Source: Fibrobacterota bacterium (lineage in GTDB: Bacteria; Fibrobacterota; Fibrobacteria; UBA11236). From it: a stretch of 59,678 nucleotides of DNA. The first letter of the stretch is position 1. Every line of letters begins with the position of its first letter. The notes under the pieces were generated by a model. That model was given only the letters and a program-made list of their open reading frames with translations. It ran no database searches and was not told where the DNA came from. Below, piece by piece: positions 49,430-58,283 of this stretch. Both the position numbers and the translations under genes were made by a program. The DNA is taken from positions 1 to 59,678 of the forward strand of contig JAQBPO010000096.1 in assembly GCA_028287465.1 (NCBI GenBank). Reading direction: 5' to 3'.

Positions 49430-51244
49430 TCAGAACATGGCCTTGCGCGTGAAGGTCTCGGCTCCGGTGCGCGCCTCGAGGAGATACAGGCCGCAAGCGT
49501 CGGTTCCCGCGGAAAGCAGGTGCGTTCCCGATCCGTAGCCATCCAACCGGGCCACGAGGCGCCCGTCCATGGACCGCAACGCCAGGGACCAGGCCCCGGG
49601 CATGGACACGGCCACCTTGATCCGGCCGGGCCCGGCCGCGGAAACCTGAAGGCGTACGTCCAGGGAATTGGATCGCGCTTGGCGGGCCGCCAGGCCGATG
49701 GGATCCCAGGCCCGATCGGAAACGGCATTGAGGGTGTACCAGGCTTCATTGTCCCAGGGCGCTTTTCCTCCCGCCGCCGATTTGATTCCCGCGAGTTTGA
49801 AGGCGACGACATAGTCCATGGCCTTGAGACCCGGGATCTGGACATAGACGCGCTTGCCGTCCGAGGAGACGTCGGTCCTGGCCACGGTACGCGGTTCATC
49901 GGCATCCTTGCCCCCGAAATAGGTGTTCTGGCGGGTGTAATGCCATTGCTTCACGGAGATGGCCGCCGTACTGACCGAGGCGCGGTCCACCGGTTCCGTG
50001 AACACGATTTCGAATCCGTCTTTGAGGGACTGGATGGTGTACATCTCGAAGGCGGAAGCTCCGGGCTTCGGGATCAGCTTGTACAGGGGCATCAGGCCGC
50101 TCCCGGGCCAGTTGCCGAAATGTTCGAGCGATCCCAGGTAGTATGTCCCGTCCGGGGCCCGGACCATCCGGTTGATGGCCGCGTTCTGCATCCCGTTGGT
50201 GAACCGGAAGACGGTACCTTGATAGTCGCCCTTAACGAGTTCCAAGGCATAGCGGGTCAGCCCCGGCCCGTTGGCGTCGCCCGCCAGCCATTGCCCGGCA
50301 TAAGCCCCTTTGTCGATGTAGACGGGTTGGGACGTGGCGGATCCGGCCGCGGAAGCGGAGGGATAGGGGATCCAGACCGCGGGAGGCTGGTACGGCAGCT
50401 TTTCGGCCCAGTTCGGGGCCTGCGGCGGCGATTGCCGGTGCCCGTAAAACCGGTCCGCCTTCATATGCATGAAGGCGCAGCCGGGGACCCAGCTCCCCTG
50501 GTTGTCCATCACGAACATCTCCCCCGCATCGTTCATGTTGGCGCCGTTCGGCGAGCGGAGGCCTCCCGCGAACCTCTCGAAGGTCTTGCCGGCCGGGTCG
50601 AACTTGATCAAGGCCCCGGCGTATTCGCTTGTGGCCGGAACGTCGGACCAGCCGCCCTGCTTGATGCTTCCCGAATAGGGCGCGTAGAAATACCCGTTCC
50701 GGTACATGGGCGTGAAGACCCAATGATGCCAATTGCCTCCCATGGGCCAGGCCGCGATCTTGACCCGGTTCGCCGCAGGGTCGCTGACGTTCCCGTTGCT
50801 CGGGATGGAGTAGAACGCATCGCGATCGGAAACGAAGATCTTGTCGTCCACCACGTTGACGCCCGAGGGCTGCCGGAACATGCTGGCGATTTTCACCGCG
50901 CTCGGGGAAGCGGATGCGATGTCGCTGATGAGATAGACGGCCGATTCCGGATCCGGCTCCGGGATTTCCCCGCCCCCGATCTTGCCCGCGGTCAGCAGCA
51001 CCATGCGGCCGTCCGGAAGGAAGGCCATGCCCATGGCCCGGTACTTGGCGGGCAAAGGGACCGCGGCGAGTTCGAAGGCCGGGTGGACGGCGTCCATGCC
51101 CAAGGCCGCCTGCACCGGTCCCAGCGCGATGCCCCCCACGAGCCCCGCGAGGACCATCCATGCCTTATCCCCCGTGCATCGGGTGCGCCCCATCCGTCTC
51201 CCGCCGCCGATACGCCCTTTTCCTTCCAGGTCTCCGTCCATCAT
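49430..51244 (-). CDS. Secreted beta-propeller protein with a type IX-like C-terminal tail
   Basis: This 604-aa protein has an N-terminal signal (Arg/Gly-rich region, then WMVLAGLVGGIALGPVQA). The body resembles six-bladed propeller sugar dehydrogenase/NHL-type proteins (PAKYRAMGMAFLPDGRMVL, GNWHHWVFTPMYRNGYFYAPYSG, GGLRSPNGANMNDAGEMFV, MVRAPDGTYYLG). An Ig-like segment follows (FEIVFTEPVDRASVSTAAI...), then a short sorting-like tail (LALRSMDGRLVARL, CGLYLLEARTG, TFTRKAMF). It lacks a haem-binding CxxCH. The function is probably carbohydrate or quinone-linked but unproven. ATG 51244 is backed by an AAGGAGGGG Shine-Dalgarno site; the frame is open further upstream. Confidence 0.78.
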   Translation of the reverse strand: MMDGDLEGKGRIGGGRRMGRTRCTGDKAWMVLAGLVGGIALGPVQAALGMDAVHPAFELAAVPLPAKYRAMGMAFLPDGRMVLLTAGKIGGGEIPEPDPESAVYLISDIASASPSAVKIASMFRQPSGVNVVDDKIFVSDRDAFYSIPSNGNVSDPAANRVKIAAWPMGGNWHHWVFTPMYRNGYFYAPYSGSIKQGGWSDVPATSEYAGALIKFDPAGKTFERFAGGLRSPNGANMNDAGEMFVMDNQGSWVPGCAFMHMKADRFYGHRQSPPQAPNWAEKLPYQPPAVWIPYPSASAAGSATSQPVYIDKGAYAGQWLAGDANGPGLTRYALELVKGDYQGTVFRFTNGMQNAAINRMVRAPDGTYYLGSLEHFGNWPGSGLMPLYKLIPKPGASAFEMYTIQSLKDGFEIVFTEPVDRASVSTAAISVKQWHYTRQNTYFGGKDADEPRTVARTDVSSDGKRVYVQIPGLKAMDYVVAFKLAGIKSAAGGKAPWDNEAWYTLNAVSDRAWDPIGLAARQARSNSLDVRLQVSAAGPGRIKVAVSMPGAWSLALRSMDGRLVARLDGYGSGTHLLSAGTDACGLYLLEARTGAETFTRKAMF

Positions 51245-51407
51245 CTTCCCCTCCTTGTCCGGCATCCGCCGCGTCCCCTCGGGCCACCTTGTTCCGAGAA
51301 TGTGGGGAAGATCGCGCCGGGCGGGGATTCCCGCCATCCGATCCGGGCGGAGGGAATCCTTTCCGTGTCCAGGTTGTGTACGAAGGGAGCCGATAGGCCG
51401 GAGGCGG

Positions 51408-53246
51408 CTAGGCCGAAGGCGGCCCGGCCGGATCGGCAGCCAGGCTTTTTTCCAAAGCGTCCGCCAGGCCGGCCTTGTCCAGGGGCTTGTCGAGGAAAAA
51501 GGCCGGTCCCGGCAGCTTGAATCGATGGTCTCCCGCTACGATGCTCACGATGATGACCGGGACGCCCTTGAGTATGGGCTCGGATACGAAGGAAGCCAAG
51601 GTCGCCGGCCCATCCATCTCGGGCATGAGCAGATCAAGGACGACGGCGAGCGGACGCACCGCCTTCGCGATGGCGATCCCTTCGGCGCCGCCGGTGGCGG
51701 GAACGGATCGATAACCGGCTTCCTCGAGCAGCTGCCCGGTCAACGTTCGCGAATCCGCGTCATCATCGATGACCAGGACATACCCGGGGCGCTCCCTGCC
51801 CGGCATGGAAACCGGATTGGAGGCCCGCCTCAGGCCCGCCGGAGAGGATCCCGCTCGAAGCGGTTCAAGGGGAATCGAGGTATTCAGGGAGAGGGTGAAG
51901 ACGGAACCCTTTCCAGGGGAGCTCCTCACTTCGAAACCGAAACCCATCAGGTCCGCGAGCCCGCGGGAAATGGCGAGGCCGAGACCGGTTCCGCCGTAAC
52001 GCCTGGTGATGCTGTTATCGGCCTGTTGGAAGGATTCGAAGATGGCGGCCTGGCGATCGGGGGGAATGCCCGGTCCCGTATCCTCCACCTGGATCCGTTC
52101 GGGCAGTCCGGTCCCCGGATGGACGGCCACCCTGAGCACGACGGATCCGGTCTCGGTGAACTTGATCGCGTTGCCGATCAGGTTGATCAGGACCTGCTTC
52201 AGCTTTCCCCGATCCGCTGGAATGGCGGACATCCCATCAGGCGCATCGACGATAAGCTCCAACTTCCGATCCGCGGCCAGGGTTTCGAATTGGGAGGCCA
52301 CTTCCACGGCCAGGTCCGCCAAATCCACCTGGACCCGTTCCACCGTCATCTTGCCGGCCTCGATCTTGGATAGATCGAGGATGGAATTGATGAGCTCCAA
52401 CAGATGGCGACCGTTCGCACGGACCTTATCGAGGTAGGAAAGGTCCTTCGCGCTGAGGTTGGCATCCTTGTTCTTCAGGAGGACCTGGGCGAACCCGATG
52501 ATGGAATTGAGCGGGGTGCGCAATTCATGGCTCATATTGGCCAGGAACTCGCTTTTCGCTTTGCTTCCCGCTTCCGCCTCGTCCTTCGCCCTGAGCAAGT
52601 CGAGGGAAGCACGCCTCCGGTCTTCGATGCCGCGGAAATTGAGCCTCATGGCCATGATGATGGTGATGGTGGAGAACAGCATGCCCAGGATGATGACCAT
52701 ATGGGCGAAAAAAGCGGTCTTCCTGGCATTGGCCGTGCGCATGAGGAGTAGCCCGCGTTCCTCGTCTTCCATTTCCCGCGCGATGGAGTCGATGGAACCG
52801 AACAGGGATTTCTGATCGGATACGCCTGCTTCCAGGGTCGCCCTCCTCCACGCGGGTCCGCTCAGGTTGACCGTATTATCGAGCCGGCCGATCCACTTGT
52901 TGACCAGGCTGTCCAACCTTACGGCGCGGAGCTCTTGTCCGGGGTTGTCGCGAACGAGCATTCCCAGGCTGCGCACGGAAGACCGCGCGATATCGGATTC
53001 CGCCATGAATTCGGCCAGAAAGGAGGCCTCCCCGATCAGGAGGTATCCCCGTTGTTCCGACTCCGCCGCATGGGCCCGGCTCAGGACGCGTTCCACCGTC
53101 AGCAGGACCTCTTGGGTATGTGAAACCCATCCGGAGGATTCCACCAACCTTCCCACCGCCAGATACGCGACCGCGCTCACCGCCAGGGTGACGCCCATTC
53201 CGGCCCGGAAGGCCGCCTTTACTTTTCCATCCAATGAAGTCTTCAT
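51408..53246 (-). CDS. CHASE3 hybrid sensor histidine kinase
   Basis: This 612-aa inner-membrane kinase has two membrane helices (about 15-33 and 180-200) bounding a helical CHASE3-like periplasmic sensor (VLSRAHAAESEQRGYLLIG and DEERGLLLMRTANARKT). HisKA has H240 in NMSHELRTPLNSIIGF. HATPase_c shows NLIGNAIKF, VEDTGPGIP and GGTGLGLAIS, and a C-terminal receiver shows VIDDDADS and Asp near 541 in VVLDLLMPEMDG. The kinase core is strikingly similar to that of the 556-aa kinase in the divergent operon, so the two are paralogues that may share the free HPt and receivers encoded there. There is no output domain. Confidence 0.93.
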   Translation of the reverse strand: MKTSLDGKVKAAFRAGMGVTLAVSAVAYLAVGRLVESSGWVSHTQEVLLTVERVLSRAHAAESEQRGYLLIGEASFLAEFMAESDIARSSVRSLGMLVRDNPGQELRAVRLDSLVNKWIGRLDNTVNLSGPAWRRATLEAGVSDQKSLFGSIDSIAREMEDEERGLLLMRTANARKTAFFAHMVIILGMLFSTITIIMAMRLNFRGIEDRRRASLDLLRAKDEAEAGSKAKSEFLANMSHELRTPLNSIIGFAQVLLKNKDANLSAKDLSYLDKVRANGRHLLELINSILDLSKIEAGKMTVERVQVDLADLAVEVASQFETLAADRKLELIVDAPDGMSAIPADRGKLKQVLINLIGNAIKFTETGSVVLRVAVHPGTGLPERIQVEDTGPGIPPDRQAAIFESFQQADNSITRRYGGTGLGLAISRGLADLMGFGFEVRSSPGKGSVFTLSLNTSIPLEPLRAGSSPAGLRRASNPVSMPGRERPGYVLVIDDDADSRTLTGQLLEEAGYRSVPATGGAEGIAIAKAVRPLAVVLDLLMPEMDGPATLASFVSEPILKGVPVIIVSIVAGDHRFKLPGPAFFLDKPLDKAGLADALEKSLAADPAGPPSA

Positions 53247-53264
53247 CCGGTTTCCGCTGATTGG

Positions 53265-53294
53265 ATTCTAGGTCCTGGATCGCCATGACGCCAA
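53265..53294 (-). promoter_or_regulatory. Promoter of the CHASE3 kinase gene
   Basis: On the minus strand, TTGGCG, an 18-nt spacer and TAGAAT, with the -10 ending 18 nt before the ATG at 53246. Predicted leader about 12 nt. Confidence 0.5.
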
Positions 53295-53383
53295 AGGCCC
53301 GGAAAAAATCGGGAAGGCGCGGGAAAACGGGATCCCGGTCTTGGAAGAGTAAAGCTGAAAGCCGCGGGACGCGGGGCCGGAAG

Positions 53384-53412
53384 TTGCGGATAGGGACGCC
53401 CAGGAATATACT
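53384..53412 (+). promoter_or_regulatory. Promoter with leaderless spacing for the HPt-REC-REC-HK operon
   Basis: TTGCGG (53384-53389), a 17-nt spacer and TATACT (53407-53412). The -10 ends 6 nt before the ATG at 53419. A GGAGGG lies directly against the ATG, too close for a normal Shine-Dalgarno interaction. Confidence 0.6.
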
Positions 53413-53418
53413 GGAGGG

Positions 53419-53784
53419 ATGCGCAAACGCATGCTCTTCAACCGGAACATGATCCTCCAAGTCGAGGAAATCAAGGCTGGACTGGCCGGCCGGCTCCTGG
53501 AGGCATTCTTGGGCCATGCGCCCGGAAGGTACCAGGCCTACCGGGAGGGCCTGAGGATCGGCGATTGGAAGGCCGTTGAAGACGCGGCCCACAGCCTGAA
53601 ATCCAGCGCGGGCCAATTGGGCGCGGAACGGCTCCTGGACGTTTGCGCGAGCCTGGAAGCCAAGGCGGAAGCGGCGGATGCGGAAGGCGTCTCCGGCTTG
53701 ACGGGGGAATTCGACACAATCTACGCGGGCACCTTGGCCGCGCTTGAAGAAGAAAGACGGGTATGGATCAACGGAAAAAGGTAG
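53419..53784 (+). CDS. Stand-alone HPt phosphotransfer protein
   Basis: This 121-aa cytoplasmic protein has the HPt four-helix pattern with phospho-acceptor H58 in AAHSLKSSAGQLGA, preceded by FLGHAPGRYQAYREGL and followed by ASLEAKAEA. It should shuttle phosphate between receivers and kinases of this cluster. It is the first gene of a tight four-gene operon and its 3' end overlaps the next gene by 22 nt. Transcription is predicted to start at its ATG. Confidence 0.88.
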   Translation: MRKRMLFNRNMILQVEEIKAGLAGRLLEAFLGHAPGRYQAYREGLRIGDWKAVEDAAHSLKSSAGQLGAERLLDVCASLEAKAEAADAEGVSGLTGEFDTIYAGTLAALEEERRVWINGKR

Positions 53785-54134
53785 CCGTGGTAGAAGACAA
53801 TCCCGACAACCGGCTGCTCGTGCGCGCCATGTTGGAGGATTCCTACGATATAACAGAATACGAGAACGGTCCGGACGCCCTGGCCGGGCTCCGCGCCGAA
53901 AAAGCCGACCTGGTACTGCTCGACATTTCCCTTCCCGTAATGGACGGGACCGCCATCCTCATGGAAATCCGCAGGGACGAAGCCTTGCGCCTCCTTCCCG
54001 TGATCGCGGTGACGGCCCATGCCATGTCCGGGGATCGCGAACGTTACCTTTCCGCCGGCTTCGACGATTACCTCTCGAAGCCGCTGGTGGACGAAAACCT
54101 CCTTTTCAACGCGATACGCGCCTGCCTCGGATGA
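53763..54134 (+). CDS. Single-domain response regulator
   Basis: This 123-aa protein is a receiver domain alone: acidic residues VVEDN at 9-13, phospho-acceptor D54 in LVLLDISLPVMDG, Thr in VTAHA and conserved Lys in YLSKPL. With no output domain it acts as a phosphate carrier, sink or protein-interaction switch. It overlaps the HPt gene by 22 nt and the next receiver gene by 4 nt. Confidence 0.93.
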   Translation: MDQRKKVAVVEDNPDNRLLVRAMLEDSYDITEYENGPDALAGLRAEKADLVLLDISLPVMDGTAILMEIRRDEALRLLPVIAVTAHAMSGDRERYLSAGFDDYLSKPLVDENLLFNAIRACLG

Positions 54135-54541
54135 ACCGGACCGCGGGCTCGGGAAGGATCGGCATCCTCCTCGCCGAGGACGACGAGGTGGTCGCCACAA
54201 TCGTGGTGCAGAAACTGGAACGGGAAGGTTACAAGGTCGAGCACGTTACGGACGGAGAGGCGGCTTTGACGGCGGCCAGGACCGGAACCTTCGCAATATT
54301 CATATTCGACGTCAAGATGCCCGGCCTGGACGGATTCGATCTGCTTGAGCGGATCAAAGAAGAACCCGGGATCCGGAAAACGCCCGTCCTGATGTTGACC
54401 GGCAAGAAGACCGACACGGACGTGCTCAAGGGCATCAAGCTCGGCGCGGACGATTACATGGTGAAGCCGTTCATGCCATTCGAACTGGCCCTGCGCGTGC
54501 GGAAGTTGTTGAGCCGGTCCGCATCCGGAAACCCGGGATGA
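54131..54541 (+). CDS. Single-domain response regulator
   Basis: This 136-aa receiver has AEDDE at 15-19, phospho-acceptor D60 in FIFDVKMPGLDGFD and conserved Lys in YMVKPF. The sequence is closer to OmpR-type receivers than to its neighbour and again lacks an output domain; the C-terminus ends just after the receiver (LRVRKLLSRSASGNPG). It overlaps both neighbours by 4 nt, which fixes the ATG at 54131 although the frame is open upstream. Confidence 0.92.
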   Translation: MNRTAGSGRIGILLAEDDEVVATIVVQKLEREGYKVEHVTDGEAALTAARTGTFAIFIFDVKMPGLDGFDLLERIKEEPGIRKTPVLMLTGKKTDTDVLKGIKLGADDYMVKPFMPFELALRVRKLLSRSASGNPG

Positions 54542-56208
54542 TCGCCCTCCGTCCGAAGGTCCCGGATCTGCTCGCGGCCTTGATAGGGTCGATCGCGGCC
54601 ATGGTCATGGTGGGATGGACCTTCGACATCCGGGTTTTCAAGACCGTGATCCCCGGTCTGGTCTGCATGAATCCGATGACCGCCGTCGCCTTCCTCGGAT
54701 TCGCCGCGGCAATCGGCCTGCGCCGGTGCCGGGGCGGTCTGCTGCGCCATCTCCCGCCGGCGCTTTCCCTCGGGGGGGCGTTCCTCGGAGTATCGAAACT
54801 GGCGGATCTCTTTTCCGGCTCGCATTTCGATTTCGACCAGCTCCTGTTCCGGGACCAGTTGGGCTTGATCGCGGGCATGCCTCCCAATCGGATGGCCCCC
54901 AATACGGCCCTGAACTTCTTCCTGCTGGGAGCAGCCCTCTTCCTGTCGCGGGACCGCGATGCCCATCGCAAGGTCTACGCCCTGGTCATCCCGTCCTTCC
55001 TCCTGGCCTTCCTCGCCATGATGGGGTATATCTTCGGCGTCAAGCCTTTGTACGGCCTGCTCCACTACATTCCCATGGCCCTCCACGCCGCCGCATGCTT
55101 CCTTTTCACGTGCGTGGCCATCATTTATACCTACCCGGATCGCGGGATGGCCGGACTGATCGCAAGCGACGGTCCCGGCGGCCTCCTGGCGCGCCGCCTG
55201 CTGCCGGCCATGGTCATCTTCCCAACCGTCCTCGGGTGGCTGAAGATCCAGGGCCAGAAGCACGGGCTTTACGATGCCGAAATGGGTCTGGCCCTCCTGA
55301 TGCTGTCCATCATGACGGGCCTGATCGGCCTGGTTGCCTGGACCGGGGCGACATTGAACCGTTTGGAGCGGTCACGCCGGCGCGTCATCGACGCCCTGAA
55401 CGTCGCGAAGGAATCTGCCGAAGAGGCGAGCAAGGCGAAGAGCCGCTTCCTGGCGACCATGAGCCATGAACTCCGCACGCCCCTCAATTCCATCATAGGG
55501 TTCACCCAAATCCTACTCAAGAACAAGGGCGGCCGGTCGAATGCCGCGGATCTCAATTTCCTGGGACGCGTGGCCGAGAACGGAAAGCACCTCCTGGGGC
55601 TTATCAACGACATCCTCGATCTTTCCAAGGTGGAGGCGGGCAAACTGGAGGCTTTCCTGGCCCCTTGCAGGCTCGATGATCTGGTCAGGAAGGTCCTGTC
55701 GCAACTCGAAGGCCAGGTGGGCGGAAAGCCGATCCTGTTGCGGCACGTGCTCCCGCCCGGGCCCGCGATATTCCGCACCGACGAGGAGAAGTTCAAGCAA
55801 ATCCTGATCAACCTGGTGGGCAATGCGATCAAATTCACCGAGAAAGGCGAAGTCACGGTCGCGCTGGAAATGGGCGCAACCGGGAAGGAACCCATGAGGT
55901 TGACGGTATCCGATACCGGAATCGGCATTCCGGCCGACCGCCTGGAAGGCATCTTCGAGGCCTTCCAACAGGCCGACAATGGCCTGAACCGCTCCTTCGA
56001 GGGCACCGGTCTGGGCCTTACCATCAGCCGCGCCCTCTGCCAACTGCTCGGATACGGCCTGGAAGTGCGCAGCACGCGCGGAAAGGGCTCAACCTTCACC
56101 ATTACCCTGGGACGCCAACCCTCAGGCGCCGCGGCCCTCCGGCCCGGGAACCCTTCCTCCCGGCCTCAACCGAAGGGCCTGCCGGCCAACCCGGTTTCTC
56201 CGCGGTAA
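54538..56208 (+). CDS. Membrane sensor histidine kinase without receiver
   Basis: This 556-aa kinase begins with a sensor of about seven to eight membrane helices (residues 8-275), with an outside loop around FSGSHFDFDQLLFRDQLG. HisKA follows with H310 in TMSHELRTPLNSIIGF, then HATPase_c with NLVGNAIKF, VSDTGIGIP and EGTGLGLTIS, and a Pro-rich tail. The membrane part is not MASE1, and I do not recognise its ligand. Its core is a close paralogue of the divergent CHASE3 kinase. As last gene of the HPt-REC-REC-HK operon, it probably phosphorylates one of the single-domain receivers. Confidence 0.92.
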   Translation: MIALRPKVPDLLAALIGSIAAMVMVGWTFDIRVFKTVIPGLVCMNPMTAVAFLGFAAAIGLRRCRGGLLRHLPPALSLGGAFLGVSKLADLFSGSHFDFDQLLFRDQLGLIAGMPPNRMAPNTALNFFLLGAALFLSRDRDAHRKVYALVIPSFLLAFLAMMGYIFGVKPLYGLLHYIPMALHAAACFLFTCVAIIYTYPDRGMAGLIASDGPGGLLARRLLPAMVIFPTVLGWLKIQGQKHGLYDAEMGLALLMLSIMTGLIGLVAWTGATLNRLERSRRRVIDALNVAKESAEEASKAKSRFLATMSHELRTPLNSIIGFTQILLKNKGGRSNAADLNFLGRVAENGKHLLGLINDILDLSKVEAGKLEAFLAPCRLDDLVRKVLSQLEGQVGGKPILLRHVLPPGPAIFRTDEEKFKQILINLVGNAIKFTEKGEVTVALEMGATGKEPMRLTVSDTGIGIPADRLEGIFEAFQQADNGLNRSFEGTGLGLTISRALCQLLGYGLEVRSTRGKGSTFTITLGRQPSGAAALRPGNPSSRPQPKGLPANPVSPR

Positions 56209-56239
56209 CCCTTCCGGCCCTGCCGGATTCACGAAACTT

Positions 56240-56269
56240 TTGACCGACCTCCCGGTCAATTTGTAAATT
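56240..56269 (+). promoter_or_regulatory. htpG promoter with an overlapping palindrome
   Basis: TTGACC (56240-56245), an 18-nt spacer and TAAATT (56264-56269). A perfect 7-bp inverted repeat, TTGACCG (56240-56246) with CGGTCAA (56253-56259), covers the -35 box and most of the spacer, where a bound repressor would block RNA polymerase. It is unlike the CIRCE element of HrcA. Confidence 0.6.
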
Positions 56270-56337
56270 CCGCCCACATCAAAGGGCGTCCGGATCCAGG
56301 TCCGGGCCCCGTATCCATTGGTTTTCAAGGAGATCCC

Positions 56338-58218
56338 ATGACCGCAGCCACCCAGGAAAAAATGGAATTCCAGGCCGAGGTGAAGCAACTGCTCAACCTC
56401 ATGATCCATTCCCTGTACAGCAACAAGGAGATTTTCCTCCGCGAGCTGGTATCCAATTCCTCCGACGCAATCGACAAGGCCCGCTACGAATCCCTCACCA
56501 GCATCGAATCCCTGGGCGAGGACAAGACCTTCCGGATCAAGGTCTCGGCGGACAAGGACAAGAGCATCCTGCGCATCAGCGACAACGGCGTGGGCATGAC
56601 ACGCCAGGAAATCATCCAGAACATCGGCACCATCGCCAGCTCCGGGACCAAGAAGTTCGTGGAGCAGCTTTCCGGCGATCAGAAAAAGGACATGAGCCTG
56701 ATCGGCCAATTCGGCGTGGGCTTCTATTCCGTCTTCATGGTCGCGGACAAGGTCATCCTGACCACCAAGCGCCTGGGCGCCGCCGAACCGGCCATGCGCT
56801 GGGAATCCACCGGGGATGGTTCCTATACCCTCGAGGAAGCGGACAAGCAGGATCGCGGCACCGAGCTGGAGATCCACATCAAGGAGGACGAGAAGGAGTT
56901 CCTGGAGGACTACCGCATCCGCTCCATCATCCGCAAGTACAGCGAATACATCACCCATCCCATCTACCTGGCCGACAAGGACGGGAAGGAAGAGGTCCTC
57001 AACGACAAGGCCCCGATCTGGCGCCGCTCCAAGTCCGACGTCACCAAGGAGCAGTACGGGGAGTTCTACAAGCACATCTCCTTCGACGAGGAAGAGCCCC
57101 TTGCCTGGACCCACAACCAGGTGGAAGGCGCCCTGGAGTACACCACCCTGCTGTACATTCCCGGCAAGGCGCCGTTCGACCTCTATAACCCCGAAAAGAG
57201 CAACGGGCTCAGCCTCTACGTCAAGCGCATCTTCATCATGAACGACGCCAAGGAGCTGCTGCCCGGCTACCTGCGCTTCGTCCGCGGCGTGGTGGATTCC
57301 GAGGACCTGCCCCTCAACGTATCCCGCGAAATCCTCCAGAAGAACGCCGTGATCCAGAAGATCAACAAGGCGGCCACCAAGAAGGTGCTGCAGCTCCTGG
57401 AGACCATGGCCAAGGAGGAGAAGGACAAGTACCAGAAGTTCTGGAAGGAATTCGGCAACGTCATGAAGGAAGGCTTCCATATGAATTGGGAGAACCTGGA
57501 CGAGCTGAAGCGCCTTATCCGCTTCGAGTCCAACAAGACCGCCGCCGGGGAATACGTGGGCCTCGAGGACTACGTGATCCGCATGAAGGCGGAGCAGAAG
57601 GACATCTATTACATCAGCGGCGAGAGCCGCGCGGCCGTGGAGCATAGCCCCCACCTGGAAGTGTTCAAGGCCAAGGAGATCGAGGTCCTCTACCTGATCG
57701 ACCCCATCGACGAATGGGTGGTGCAGAGCCTGGCCGACTTCGACGGCAAGAAACTCCTGAACGTGGCCAAGGGCGATCTGGACCTGGGCGAGCTCACCAA
57801 GGAAGAGAAGAAGTCCCAGAAGCAGGCCGAAGGCAAGTATAAGGACTTCATGAAGGACTTCGAGGAGAAGACCGGTGACCTGCTGAAGGAAGTGCGCGTG
57901 ACCACGCGCCTCAAGGAAAGCCCCTGCTGCCTGGTGGCGGACGAGTCGGACATGGGCGCCAACATGGAACGCATCCTCAAGATGGCCAACCAGAAGGTGA
58001 CCGCCAGCAAGCGCATCCTGGAGATCAATCCCGACCATGCCATCATGCAGGGCCTCCAGAAGATGTACGCCGCTGATCCGGCGAACCCGAGGCTGAAGGA
58101 CTGGTACCAGCTGATGGTGGACCAGGCCCTGTTGGCCGAAGGTTCGGAAATCAAGGATCCGGCCGGTTACGTCGCCAAGGTCAATACCTTCCTGACGGAC
58201 ATGCTGGCCAAGGCCTGA
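56338..58218 (+). CDS. htpG: Molecular chaperone HtpG (Hsp90)
   Basis: This 626-aa cytoplasmic ATP-dependent chaperone is full length. The N-terminal GHKL ATPase shows FLRELVSNSSDAIDK, DNGVGM, IGTIASSGTK and QFGVGFYSVFMVAD. The middle domain shows PLNVSREILQ, and the C-terminal dimerisation domain is present. As usual in bacteria there is no MEEVD end. An AAGGAGA Shine-Dalgarno site sits at ideal distance. The upstream palindrome within the promoter suggests repressor control. A GC-rich hairpin follows the stop. Codon use is strongly biased, as expected for a highly expressed gene. Confidence 0.97.
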   Translation: MTAATQEKMEFQAEVKQLLNLMIHSLYSNKEIFLRELVSNSSDAIDKARYESLTSIESLGEDKTFRIKVSADKDKSILRISDNGVGMTRQEIIQNIGTIASSGTKKFVEQLSGDQKKDMSLIGQFGVGFYSVFMVADKVILTTKRLGAAEPAMRWESTGDGSYTLEEADKQDRGTELEIHIKEDEKEFLEDYRIRSIIRKYSEYITHPIYLADKDGKEEVLNDKAPIWRRSKSDVTKEQYGEFYKHISFDEEEPLAWTHNQVEGALEYTTLLYIPGKAPFDLYNPEKSNGLSLYVKRIFIMNDAKELLPGYLRFVRGVVDSEDLPLNVSREILQKNAVIQKINKAATKKVLQLLETMAKEEKDKYQKFWKEFGNVMKEGFHMNWENLDELKRLIRFESNKTAAGEYVGLEDYVIRMKAEQKDIYYISGESRAAVEHSPHLEVFKAKEIEVLYLIDPIDEWVVQSLADFDGKKLLNVAKGDLDLGELTKEEKKSQKQAEGKYKDFMKDFEEKTGDLLKEVRVTTRLKESPCCLVADESDMGANMERILKMANQKVTASKRILEINPDHAIMQGLQKMYAADPANPRLKDWYQLMVDQALLAEGSEIKDPAGYVAKVNTFLTDMLAKA

Positions 58219-58241
58219 TCCCTGAACGCAATCCCCGATGA

Positions 58242-58271
58242 CCCCGGGCGCCCTTCCGAGAGCGCCCGGGG
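58242..58271 (+). terminator. Hairpin after htpG
   Basis: CCCCGGGCGC (58242-58251) pairs with GCGCCCGGGG (58262-58271) in a perfect 10-bp stem with a 10-nt loop. Only a short T tract follows within a C-rich run, so termination may be partial. Confidence 0.55.
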
Positions 58272-58283
58272 CCCCTTTCCCCC

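Noticed and set aside
56209-56337. CIRCE element upstream of htpG
   Set aside because: The palindrome found is TTGACCG/CGGTCAA with a 6-nt centre, not the 9-9-9 HrcA site.
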